Source of the DNA: DATBHM01 sp963772375
GTDB lineage: Bacteria > Actinomycetota > UBA4738 > JACQTL01
Reading direction: 5' to 3'
Length of the DNA stretch: 64,000 bases
Assembly (NCBI GenBank): GCA_963772375.1
Contig: CAVYXG010000005.1
Span: forward strand, 372,001 to 436,000
Of this stretch, positions 40,884 to 48,714 are shown one piece after another (position 1 is the stretch's first letter; each line of letters begins with the position of its first letter). A model generated the notes under the pieces. The model saw nothing but the letters and a program-made list of their open reading frames with translations. It was not told the origin of the DNA and made no database searches. The position numbers and the translations under genes are program-made.

Positions 40884-42017
40884 CTACGCCGGGAGGCGGG
40901 CCTGGCCGTTGGCCCGGTGGTCGTCCGGACCCGCCCGGCCGGGGGCCGGACGGGCGCCGAAGAACCGCTCCACGCCGCGGGCGATGGCGATCGCCACGTC
41001 CCGCCGGAAGGGTTCCTCGGCCAGCAGGCGTTCCTCACGCGGATTGGTGACGAAGCAGGGTTCGATCTGGACGGCAGGCATCCGCGTCTCGCGCAGGATG
41101 GCGATGGACATCGAATGGGTGCGGCCGTCCGTCAGGCCGATGCGAGAGGTGAGCTCCTCCTGGATCGCCTCGGCGAGCCGCTGGCCCCCAGGCGACGACG
41201 TGGTCTCGTTCCCGTAGAACAGGCACATGCTGCCCTCGGCCCGGGAGTCGGTGTGGGCGTTGAGGTGGATCGACAGGCAGATCTCGGCCCCCCATTCGTT
41301 CGCGGCGGCGGCCCGCGTCGACACCGGGGGGTCCTCGTCGCGTTCGCGGAGGAGCCTCGGCTCGGCGCCCCGGCGTCGAAGCTCCGCGGCCAGCGCGACC
41401 GACAGGTCCCAGGCGGCGTCGGCCTCGAGGAGCCCGCCCGCGCCGGCCGCGCCCGACTCGTCCGGCCCATGGCCGGGGTCGAGGGCGATCCGGGCGCCCT
41501 CGAGCGTGGCCTTCATCCGGCGGAGGGCCTCGGTTTCGCGGAGCATGGCGCCCGAGTGCGCGTCGACCGTCGCGGGCCGGACCCGCTCGAGCTCGTGGAG
41601 GCTCTCCGGGCCCACGATGCCGTCCTGGCGCATCGCGATGTTCCGCTGGAACTCCCGGACGGCACGGTCACACCGTTCGCCGAAGATGCCGTCCTCTCGG
41701 CCGGCGTCGAACCCGAGCGAGTTCAGACGGCGCTGCAGCGAACGGACGTCGTCGCCGCGGAGCATCGGCATCCGCAGGTACAGCACACGGTCGCCCAGGC
41801 GGTAGCCGGCCTCGACCAGCTCGCCCCAGGTCTCGGGGCCGACCCGACCGTCGACGAGCAATCCCCGGCGCTGCTGGAACGCCCGAACCGCGGACTCCGT
41901 CTCGTGGCCGAACCCCCCCTCGACCTCCGCCGTGTCGAGGTGCGCCCCGAGCGCCACCAGACGCTGCTGGACGTCGCGGACGTCGTCGCCCCGGTCGCCG
42001 CTCTGGATGGTCCTCAT
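40884..42017 (-). CDS. cwlM: CwlM-like N-acetylmuramoyl-L-alanine amidase family protein
   Basis: This 377-residue protein has two peptidoglycan-binding modules (about 5-68 and 80-143) followed by an Amidase_3 domain (about 172-355). The zinc ligands are His183 (LDPGHGPD), Glu198 (GGLLEAD) and His251 (SIHLNAH); the catalytic Glu319 (QIEPCFVTN) is also present. There is no signal peptide at ATG 42017. In mycobacteria CwlM at this same locus is a cytoplasmic activator of MurA rather than a hydrolase. Here the catalytic set looks intact. It is 76 bases downstream of trxA, as in Mycobacterium. Confidence 0.9.
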   Translation of the reverse strand: MRTIQSGDRGDDVRDVQQRLVALGAHLDTAEVEGGFGHETESAVRAFQQRRGLLVDGRVGPETWGELVEAGYRLGDRVLYLRMPMLRGDDVRSLQRRLNSLGFDAGREDGIFGERCDRAVREFQRNIAMRQDGIVGPESLHELERVRPATVDAHSGAMLRETEALRRMKATLEGARIALDPGHGPDESGAAGAGGLLEADAAWDLSVALAAELRRRGAEPRLLRERDEDPPVSTRAAAANEWGAEICLSIHLNAHTDSRAEGSMCLFYGNETTSSPGGQRLAEAIQEELTSRIGLTDGRTHSMSIAILRETRMPAVQIEPCFVTNPREERLLAEEPFRRDVAIAIARGVERFFGARPAPGRAGPDDHRANGQARLPA

Positions 42018-42093
42018 GGACGGAACAGTATCGGGAGGCGATCGGGACCGGCGCAACGTCGCGGGTGCGCTGGGCTCGAATGACGTGCGTGGA

Positions 42094-42423
42094 TCAGGCC
42101 GCGAAGTGCGGCTCGATCTCGCGAAGGATGGCGTCCTTTCCGCGGGCGCCCACGACGCGGGCCTTCTCCTGACCGTCCTTGAACACGATCAGCGTCGGGA
42201 TGGAGAGCACGCCGTACCGGCGCGCGGTCTCCGGGTTGTCGTCGATGTTCAGCTTGGCGACGGTGAGCTGCTCGGCGTGGTCCCTGGAGATCTCCTCCAC
42301 CACCGGGGAGACCATGTGGCAGGGCACGCACCAGTCCGCCCAGAAGTCGATCAGAACGGGCTTGTCGGACTGCAGCACCTTCTGTTCGAACTCCGAGTCC
42401 GTGATGTCACCGATGTTCGCCAT
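42094..42423 (-). CDS. trxA: Thioredoxin with WCVPC active site
   Basis: This 109-residue single thioredoxin domain carries ADWCVPCHM (Cys32/Cys35) in place of the usual WCGPC; the cis-proline loop LSIPTLIVF is conserved. It reduces protein disulfides and is recycled by the neighbouring thioredoxin reductase. ATG 42423 has an excellent ribosome site (AAAGGAGAACGACC). The 172-base gap to trxB contains GC-rich hairpins, so it may have its own promoter or partial attenuation. Confidence 0.95.
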   Translation of the reverse strand: MANIGDITDSEFEQKVLQSDKPVLIDFWADWCVPCHMVSPVVEEISRDHAEQLTVAKLNIDDNPETARRYGVLSIPTLIVFKDGQEKARVVGARGKDAILREIEPHFAA

Positions 42424-42595
42424 GGTCGTTCTCCTTTCGAAACGGCGCCGGGCCTGGCCCGGCCCCGCTTGCTCCCCCTCTCAACGCCGGGGCGGACCTG
42501 GTTCTTCCCGCCCCGATGAGGGTGTACCCGCTACGGCAGCAAGCCTACCCCGCGCCATCGCGGCAGGCGGGGAGGGTCCCGCGGGGGATCGTGCG

Positions 42596-43534
42596 TCAGT
42601 GCCCTACGGACTCGAGGAACCGTTCGGCGTCGATGGCCGCCTTGCACCCCATCCCGGCGGCGGTGATGGCCTGACGGTACGTGATGTCGACGACGTCGCC
42701 GGCCGCGAACACCCCCTCCACGCTGGTCCGCGTGGTCGGTTCCTCCACCGTGATGTAGCCGTGCTGCAGCTCGAGCTGGCCCTCGAACAGCGACGTGTTC
42801 GGCGTGTGGCCGATCGCCACGAACACGCCGCCCGTCGCCAGCTCGGTGCGCTCGTCGGTCTGGAGGTTGCGCAGGCGAACGCCGGTGACCGTCCCGTTGC
42901 CCACGATCTCCTCGACCGCGCTGTTCCACGCGAACTCGATCTTGTCGTTGGCGAACGCGCGTTCCTGCATGATCTTCGAGGCCCGGAGCTCGTCGCGGCG
43001 GTGCACCACCGTGACCTTCGTGGCGAACCGTGTGAGGAACGTCGCCTCCTCGACCGCGGAGTCGCCGCCGCCCACGACCACCAGGTCCTGGCCCCGGAAG
43101 AAGAACCCGTCGCAGGTCGCGCACGAGGACACGCCGCGGCCGCGGAGGCGTTCCTCGCCCGGGATCCCGAGCCACCGGGCGCTCGCGCCCGTCGAGATGA
43201 TCAGCGACCGGGCCCGCCACTCCTCGTCGCCGGCCCACACGCCGAACGGCCGCGCCGACAGGTCCACCCGCGTGGCGGCCGTGTGCAGGAGTTCGGCCTC
43301 GAACCGCGCGGCCTGCTTCTCCATGCGCTCCATGAGCTCCGGGCCGAGCACGGCGTCCGGGAACCCCGGGAAGTTCTCGACCTCGGTGGTCAGCATGAGC
43401 TGGCCGCCGGCGTCGATCCCCTTCAGGACGACGGGACGGAGGTTGGCGCGGGCGGCGTACAGGGCCGCGGTGAGCCCAGCCGGTCCCGAGCCGAGGATGA
43501 TGACGTTGCGTTCGTCCACCGTTGCGCCCTTCAT
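42596..43534 (-). CDS. trxB: Thioredoxin reductase
   Basis: This 312-residue FAD/NADPH enzyme has the FAD loop VIILGSGPAGLTAALYAARA, the redox disulfide SCATCDGFFF (Cys138/Cys141), the NADPH loop LVVVGGGDSAVEEA and the C-terminal GVFAAGDVVD. It transfers electrons from NADPH to TrxA. ATG 43534 has GGGAGA immediately adjacent; GTG 43519 with AAGGG upstream is an alternative. It lies 62 bases after the anti-sigma gene, matching the mycobacterial sigM-rsmA-trxB2 order. Confidence 0.97.
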   Translation of the reverse strand: MKGATVDERNVIILGSGPAGLTAALYAARANLRPVVLKGIDAGGQLMLTTEVENFPGFPDAVLGPELMERMEKQAARFEAELLHTAATRVDLSARPFGVWAGDEEWRARSLIISTGASARWLGIPGEERLRGRGVSSCATCDGFFFRGQDLVVVGGGDSAVEEATFLTRFATKVTVVHRRDELRASKIMQERAFANDKIEFAWNSAVEEIVGNGTVTGVRLRNLQTDERTELATGGVFVAIGHTPNTSLFEGQLELQHGYITVEEPTTRTSVEGVFAAGDVVDITYRQAITAAGMGCKAAIDAERFLESVGH

Positions 43535-43596
43535 TCTCCCATACGCCAGAACGCCGTCCTATTCCACGGGGGCGGATCCCTGGGGTGACGCGATGG

Positions 43597-44460
43597 CTAC
43601 GGGGACAGGGTGCTGGAGGCGTAGCTCAGAACCTGGCAATCGGCCTTGGACGCGACCCAGATGACCACGAGGTCGGCATTCCGACCGGCTGGGCTGCTGG
43701 CCTGCAGGAAGATTCCGATGAGCGCGGGCTTCTCCTCGTAGCGGGCGTCGATGACGTGGATCGGCTTCGTCGCCGGCGAGTACTCGGCGGCCGTGTCGAG
43801 GCACGCCACGGGCCCGAGCGAGTCCGCGGTCTCGGGCTCCGGCGTGGGGCCGGACGTCGTCGCGCCGCCGGCGGGGGTGGAGGGCGCCGAGCTCGCCAGC
43901 GGGGCGGTCGGCGCCGTGACCCTGTGGGCCATGTCGGCCGAGGTGTCCCGGGCGAGCCTGGAGACGTCGTCGGTGCTGAAGTCGTGGGACGAGTGCTGGA
44001 TGAAGTCGTGGTTGGTCGCGAACGACTTCTCCACCGATCCGCCCGCCTGGGGTTGCGCGCCCGAGGTCGCCGGGGCTCGGGCCGACGCCGGGCTCGTGGT
44101 CCCGCCCTGCGGAGCGCGGAGCACGGCCACCGACAGCCCCGCAACCAGCACGACGGCGGCCGCAACCCCCGCGACCCAGGCCACGCGACTGCTGCGCTGG
44201 GGGTGGGCGACCCGGCCGAGGCCCCTGCGCGCCTCCTCGATGGCCTCCCGGCCGAGCCCCCAGGGAGCGTCGAGCTCGGGGAGGCTCCGGAGCGCCCGAA
44301 GCGCCGATCCCGCCTGCGCGACCTCGGCACGGCAGCGCGCACAGCCGTCGAGGTGGGCCTGCACGTCGGCCCGCTCGGCGGCCGTGAGGGTGCCGTCCAC
44401 GTACCCGGCGAGGGCATCGTCGGGGTGGGCGGAGTCGTCGGGGCGGTGGAGGTCGCTCAT
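43597..44460 (-). CDS. Zinc-finger anti-sigma factor
   Basis: This 287-residue protein has an N-terminal ZAS zinc motif H36-x3-C40-x2-C43 (VQAHLDGCARC), a single span at about 93-114 (VAWVAGVAAAVVLVAGLSVA), and an extracytoplasmic, Ser/Pro/Thr-rich region with a conserved-looking terminal domain (PIHVIDARYEEKPALIGIFL) and two cysteines. It should hold the ECF sigma factor at the membrane until a redox or envelope signal releases it. ATG 44460 overlaps the sigma stop by four bases. Confidence 0.88.
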   Translation of the reverse strand: MSDLHRPDDSAHPDDALAGYVDGTLTAAERADVQAHLDGCARCRAEVAQAGSALRALRSLPELDAPWGLGREAIEEARRGLGRVAHPQRSSRVAWVAGVAAAVVLVAGLSVAVLRAPQGGTTSPASARAPATSGAQPQAGGSVEKSFATNHDFIQHSSHDFSTDDVSRLARDTSADMAHRVTAPTAPLASSAPSTPAGGATTSGPTPEPETADSLGPVACLDTAAEYSPATKPIHVIDARYEEKPALIGIFLQASSPAGRNADLVVIWVASKADCQVLSYASSTLSP

Positions 44461-45122
44461 TCGGGGAATCGCTCCTTGGACGGCGTCTGGGCCGCGGGAG
44501 GTTCCTGGGTTTCGTCCTCCGTGCCGGAACCGGCGCCGGCCGCATGCGAGCGCCCCCGGCCCCGTTCGCCCTCGCCCAGCTCCTCGGCCAGGGCGACCCG
44601 GCCGCGGTGCAGCCGGGACTTCACGGTGCCCACCGGGATGCCGAGGGATTCGGCGATGTCCTCGTAGGCCAGGTCGTGGACGTCGTGCAGGACGAGTACG
44701 GCCCGGAACTCCTGGGGGACCCGCATGAGCGCCCGCTGGACGTCCACCGCCGCGACCGCGCTGTCGGCGTGGTCGGGCGAGGCAGGCCCGGGCGGCTCGG
44801 GCGCGTCCTCCTCCCGGGGCGGCTCGAGCAGGGGTTCCCGCCGCTTCTTGCGGAGCACGTCGTAGCAGGCGTTCACCGTCACGCGGTGCAGCCATGTCGT
44901 GAACTGCGCCTCGCCCCGGAACGACGAGAGCTTCCGCAGGGCGGTGAGGAACGCGTCCTGCGCGGCGTCGCGGGCGTCCTCCTCCCGGCCGAGCATCCGG
45001 AAGCACAGGTTGTACACGCGCTTCTCGTGGCGGCGGACGAGCGCCGAGAACGCCGACGCATCGCCCTGGAGATACCGCTCGATGAGCTCGGGGTCGGTCA
45101 GGTCCTCAGCCACGGCGCTCAC
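44457..45122 (-). CDS. ECF-type RNA polymerase sigma factor (SigM position)
   Basis: This 221-residue protein has a sigma-2 region at about 20-90 (VRRHEKRVYNLCFRMLGREED, DAFLTALRKL, TWLHRVTVNACYDVLRKK) and sigma-4 at about 127-180 (RVPQEFRAVLVLHDVHDLAY, LGIPVGTVKSRLHRGR). A charged tail of about 35 residues follows. Gene order matches mycobacterial sigM. Its anti-sigma partner overlaps its end and a kinase gene stops 18 bases upstream. It probably directs envelope or redox-stress genes, including its own operon (inference). Confidence 0.93.
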   Translation of the reverse strand: MSAVAEDLTDPELIERYLQGDASAFSALVRRHEKRVYNLCFRMLGREEDARDAAQDAFLTALRKLSSFRGEAQFTTWLHRVTVNACYDVLRKKRREPLLEPPREEDAPEPPGPASPDHADSAVAAVDVQRALMRVPQEFRAVLVLHDVHDLAYEDIAESLGIPVGTVKSRLHRGRVALAEELGEGERGRGRSHAAGAGSGTEDETQEPPAAQTPSKERFPE

Positions 45123-45140
45123 CCGGCGGCGGGTCCGTCC

Positions 45141-46631
45141 TCACCGGCTGCCCACCACCGAGAACTCCGCGATCTGCGCGCGGTTGGCTCCGTCGGCGGG
45201 AACCACCCGCGTGATCCACACAAGCACGTACCGCCCGGTGGCCGGCGTGATCGATTGCAGGCCGTGGTCCGAGGCCGACGCGGTGAACTGCTGTCCCTGG
45301 GCCGCCTGGAGGGCATCGAGGTCGTTCCCGATCCGGATCTCGTAGACCCAGTTCGACAGCGGGGTGAGCAGCCGGAAGCCGGTGACGGTGGCCGGGCGGC
45401 CCAGGTCGAACGCGAGCCCGACCCCCGGCTTGTCCAGGTCCGTGCTGCGGTACCCCTCGGTCTCCCAGAACGTGGACTGGTCGCCGTCCGTGGCCTTCGC
45501 GATGTCCTCGTGGTGCTCCTGCCGATCGCCGAAGGGGTCGAAGTCCTTCGTCTCCACGATCTGCAGGGCCGAGCCCTCCGGCGCCTGCGTCGGTGTCGAG
45601 GCCGTGCCGCTCGGCCCGGACGCGGGGCCGTTGTTGGGTGGGTTGGTCAGCGGCGAGCTGATGATGCCCGCCGCCATCGCGATGACGATGACCACGGCCG
45701 CCGTGAGGACGGCGAGCAGCGGCACCACCATCCACGAGCGGAAGAACCCTCGAGCAACGCCCTCGCCGTCGTCGGCCATCGGAACCGCCTCGGTCGCGCC
45801 GGCCTCGAACGGCGCGAGGGCCGCCGCCATCAGGACGGCCGACCCGAACCGCCGGTCGGGGTCCCTGGCGAGCGAGCGCATGACGACCGCGTCGAGCCCA
45901 CGGGGGATGCCGGATCGGATCGCTCGCGGCGGGATCGGGTCGGACGTCAGCCGGAGCATGGCGGCCGCGATGTCCGTCTCGGCGGTGAACGGCGGCCGGC
46001 CCGACAGCAGCTCGTACGTCACGGCTCCGGCCGCGTAGACGTCGGCCCGGGCGTCGAGCGGCTTGCCCTCCACCTGCTCCGGGGCGAGGTACGGAACGCT
46101 GCCGAGGACCCTGCCGGTGGTCGTGGGGTCGGCGGTTCCGCCGTAAGCGGCCTTCGCGATGCCGAAGTCGGCCACCTTCGCCCGGCCGTCGCGAGCGACG
46201 AGGACGTTGGCCGGCTTGACGTCGCGGTGGATCAGGCCGTGGTCGTGGGCGAACTGCAGCCCCTGCAGCACCTGGCCCATGATCGACGCGGCCTCCGCCG
46301 GCTGGAGCGGCCCGGTCCGTTGCACGCGGTCGCGCAGCGTCTCGCCTTCGAACAGCTCCATCACGATGAACGCCGTGCCACCGTCGGAGCCCGCGTCGAA
46401 CACGTGGACGATGTTCGGATGGGTGAGCCGGGCGGAGGCGGTGGCCTCGTCGTTGAACCGCTCGAGGAACGCCGGGTCCTCGGCCAGCTGGGGATGCAGG
46501 ATCTTCACTGCGACGGGACGATCCAGCACGCGGTCGTGGGCGCGCCAGACGGTTGCCATGCCGCCGGAGCCGACCACCTCGTCGAGCTCGTAGCGGCCCC
46601 CCAGTGCGGTGCCGGCGGCGAGGTCCTCCAC
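45141..46631 (-). CDS. Transmembrane Ser/Thr protein kinase with discoidin-like outer domain
   Basis: This 496-residue protein has an intact kinase domain (14-275): glycine loop GSGGMATVW, Lys43 (AVKIL), HRDVKPANVL (Asp137) and DFG (155-157). A span lies at about 301-323, and a C-terminal domain at about 365-496 with DGDQSTFWETEGYRS and VGLAFDLGRPATVTGFRLL, a galactose-binding/discoidin-like fold. From memory, mycobacterial MurJ (MviN) carries a pseudokinase and a similar outer domain as a fusion; here they form a separate, catalytically complete protein two genes from murJ. GTG 46631 lacks a ribosome site. Confidence 0.9.
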   Translation of the reverse strand: MEDLAAGTALGGRYELDEVVGSGGMATVWRAHDRVLDRPVAVKILHPQLAEDPAFLERFNDEATASARLTHPNIVHVFDAGSDGGTAFIVMELFEGETLRDRVQRTGPLQPAEAASIMGQVLQGLQFAHDHGLIHRDVKPANVLVARDGRAKVADFGIAKAAYGGTADPTTTGRVLGSVPYLAPEQVEGKPLDARADVYAAGAVTYELLSGRPPFTAETDIAAAMLRLTSDPIPPRAIRSGIPRGLDAVVMRSLARDPDRRFGSAVLMAAALAPFEAGATEAVPMADDGEGVARGFFRSWMVVPLLAVLTAAVVIVIAMAAGIISSPLTNPPNNGPASGPSGTASTPTQAPEGSALQIVETKDFDPFGDRQEHHEDIAKATDGDQSTFWETEGYRSTDLDKPGVGLAFDLGRPATVTGFRLLTPLSNWVYEIRIGNDLDALQAAQGQQFTASASDHGLQSITPATGRYVLVWITRVVPADGANRAQIAEFSVVGSR

Positions 46632-46645
46632 GGATAGGGAGTCTA

Positions 46646-46668
46646 GCCGGGGCCCTCCCGTCCCCGGC
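46646..46668 (-). terminator. GC hairpin between TadE-like gene and kinase gene
   Basis: GCCGGGG pairs with CCCCGGC around a 9-base loop, 12 bases after the stop of the gene at 46681 and just before the kinase start. It may end the murJ transcript so that the kinase-sigma unit has its own promoter. There is no T-run. Confidence 0.45.
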
Positions 46669-46680
46669 GGTCCGGCCCCG

Positions 46681-47085
46681 TCATATGGAGCCGGGCCCGG
46701 ACTCCGCGGTTGCCTTCACGACGCCGAGCTTCCGCAGGAAGCTCACCCGACGGACGATGAGCGTGGGAGCCACCTTCCGGAGCTTGATGGTGATGACGCC
46801 CGTGGCCGGGTTGGCGGTGCACGCCTTCACCTGCGCGTGCTCGTCGTGGTCCACGAGCGACTGGAGCACCGCCTTGCACGCGGCCGCCTGGGAGTGCGAG
46901 GACGCCAGCTCGCGCTCGCCGTCCGCCACCACGGTGTCGGCGGTGTTCTCGAGGGACAGCTTGGTGAAGATGATCGACCCGGCCTCGACGGCCATGAGCC
47001 CGACCAGCACGATGAGCACCAGGAGGATGACGAGGGCCTTGCCCACCAGCCCCTGCTCGTCACGCCAGCGGGCCGCGGCGGTCAC
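46681..47085 (-). CDS. Membrane-anchored TadE-like hypothetical protein
   Basis: This 134-residue protein starts TAAARWRDEQGLVGKALVIL with a span at about 16-40, the layout of TadE/Flp-type prepilin-like proteins (charged start, then Gly before the span). An extracytoplasmic domain follows with two cysteines and a basic C-terminus. GTG 47085 overlaps the murJ stop by four bases (GTGA), so it is co-translated with murJ. No Tad secretion genes are nearby; an accessory protein of the flippase is possible. Function unknown. Confidence 0.6.
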   Translation of the reverse strand: MTAAARWRDEQGLVGKALVILLVLIVLVGLMAVEAGSIIFTKLSLENTADTVVADGERELASSHSQAAACKAVLQSLVDHDEHAQVKACTANPATGVITIKLRKVAPTLIVRRVSFLRKLGVVKATAESGPGSI

Positions 47086-48704
47086 CTGCGGAACCTGCCG
47101 ACGGTCATGGCCACGACCTGGCGGAGGTCCTCGATGCGCAGCAGGAGCGCCATCGCGACGAACACTAGCAGTCCGGCTGCGATGGATCCCAGCACCTGGA
47201 GGGTCTGTTCCGGCAGGGTGGAGGTGCCGATCGTGTGGGCCATGAGCGCCGAGACGCCGTACGCCGCGAGCGCGGTGACCGCGCCGGCGAGGAGGACCTT
47301 GCCGAGTCCGCGCGCAACGCTGCGGCCCTCCAGGCCGCCCAGGCGGCGCCGCATCAGCAGGACCAGCACGATGGCCCCGAACGTGTAGGCCGCCGCATAT
47401 CCGAGCGCGAGGCCGCGGGCTCCCAACGCGTGGAACAGCAGCACGTTCACCACGGTGTTCAGCGTGACGGAAGCGATGTTCACCAGCGCCGGAGTTCGGC
47501 TGTCCTGCATGGCGTAGAAGGCCCGCAACAGCAGCTGGAACGCCGAGAACGAGAACAGCCCGATTGCGAAGAACCGCAGGACGTCCGCGACCGCCTCGGC
47601 CCCTTCAGGCGTGGCCTGTCCGTGCGCGAGCAGCAGGCGGGCGATGGGTCCGGCCAGCGCGAGGTACCCGAGCGCGGACGGGATGACGGCGAGCGCGGTG
47701 AGGCGGATGCCCCTCGCCAGAAGGCTCCGGAACTCGCCCGTCTCGCGGTTCGCCCATCGCGCCGACAGGGCCGGCAGGAGCGCGGTCATCACCGACACCG
47801 CGAAGATCGCGTGCGGCAGCGAGAAGAAGATGAACGCGTAGTTGTAGACGGTGTAGGCGTTCGCCCCGGTGGCGAGGACGATGATCACGATCAGGCCGAG
47901 CTGGTTCACCAGCACGTAGACGAACACCCACAGCGCAAGCCGGGCGATCCGGCGCACGGCCTCGCTGCGCCAGTTCCATCGCCACGCGAACCGGAAGCCC
48001 GTCCGGCGCAGCGACGGCAGCAGCGCCATCGTCATCGCCACCACGCCGATCGTCGTCCCGATGGCGAGCACGTAGCGCTGGAGCTCGGTCGGGGCGCCGG
48101 ATGCCCGGGTCGGCAGGGCGACGAACACCACCATGGTGGCGATGACGGTCAGGTTGTTCAGGATGGGGGCGAACATCGGCGCCGCGAACCGCCGGTGGGC
48201 GTTCAGGAGGCCGCTCGCCACGGCGCCCAGCCCGTAGAACACGATCTGCGGCATGAACCACCGCAGGAAGAACGTCGCCAGGTCACGCTCGGCCTCGCCG
48301 GCGGGGCCGTGTGGCAGCCGCCTCGTGTAGAGGTCGACGATCGCCGGGGCGAACACGATCGTGAGCAGCGTGATCGCCGAGAGCACGACGAACGCCATCG
48401 TGAGGATCTGGCGGGCCACCTCCCACGACTCCTCGCGCCCGCGGTGCTCGAGCCAGTCCACGAACACGGGGACGAACACTGACGTCAGGATCCCCCCGAG
48501 GATCAGCTCGTAGACGATATTCGGCGTGTTGTTGGCGACGTTGTAGGCGTTCGACAGCCGGGTCGTCAGGCCCATCGCGTAGGCCATCGCCGACAGCCGG
48601 AGGAACCCGGTGACCCGGGACAGCGCGGTCCCGGTCGACATGACCGCCGTGGAGCGCAGGATCCGCCGGTCGGCCTGCCGTTCCGACGCGGTCGCCCCGC
48701 TCAC
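47082..48704 (-). CDS. murJ: Lipid II flippase MurJ (MviN)
   Basis: This 540-residue protein has about 14 spans of the MOP exporter fold. Family motifs include STGTALSRVTGFLRL at the start, NVANNTPNIVYELILGGILT, LRWFMPQIVFYGL, and FAVSVMTALLPALSARWA. It moves lipid II across the membrane for peptidoglycan synthesis. There is no fused kinase domain, in contrast to mycobacterial MviN. GTG 48704 lies 10 bases after the DUF6049 stop; ATG 48629 is a shorter alternative. It is co-directional with DUF6049 and the kinase, sigma and anti-sigma genes. Confidence 0.95.
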   Translation of the reverse strand: MSGATASERQADRRILRSTAVMSTGTALSRVTGFLRLSAMAYAMGLTTRLSNAYNVANNTPNIVYELILGGILTSVFVPVFVDWLEHRGREESWEVARQILTMAFVVLSAITLLTIVFAPAIVDLYTRRLPHGPAGEAERDLATFFLRWFMPQIVFYGLGAVASGLLNAHRRFAAPMFAPILNNLTVIATMVVFVALPTRASGAPTELQRYVLAIGTTIGVVAMTMALLPSLRRTGFRFAWRWNWRSEAVRRIARLALWVFVYVLVNQLGLIVIIVLATGANAYTVYNYAFIFFSLPHAIFAVSVMTALLPALSARWANRETGEFRSLLARGIRLTALAVIPSALGYLALAGPIARLLLAHGQATPEGAEAVADVLRFFAIGLFSFSAFQLLLRAFYAMQDSRTPALVNIASVTLNTVVNVLLFHALGARGLALGYAAAYTFGAIVLVLLMRRRLGGLEGRSVARGLGKVLLAGAVTALAAYGVSALMAHTIGTSTLPEQTLQVLGSIAAGLLVFVAMALLLRIEDLRQVVAMTVGRFRR

Positions 48705-48714
48705 GGCGCGTCCG

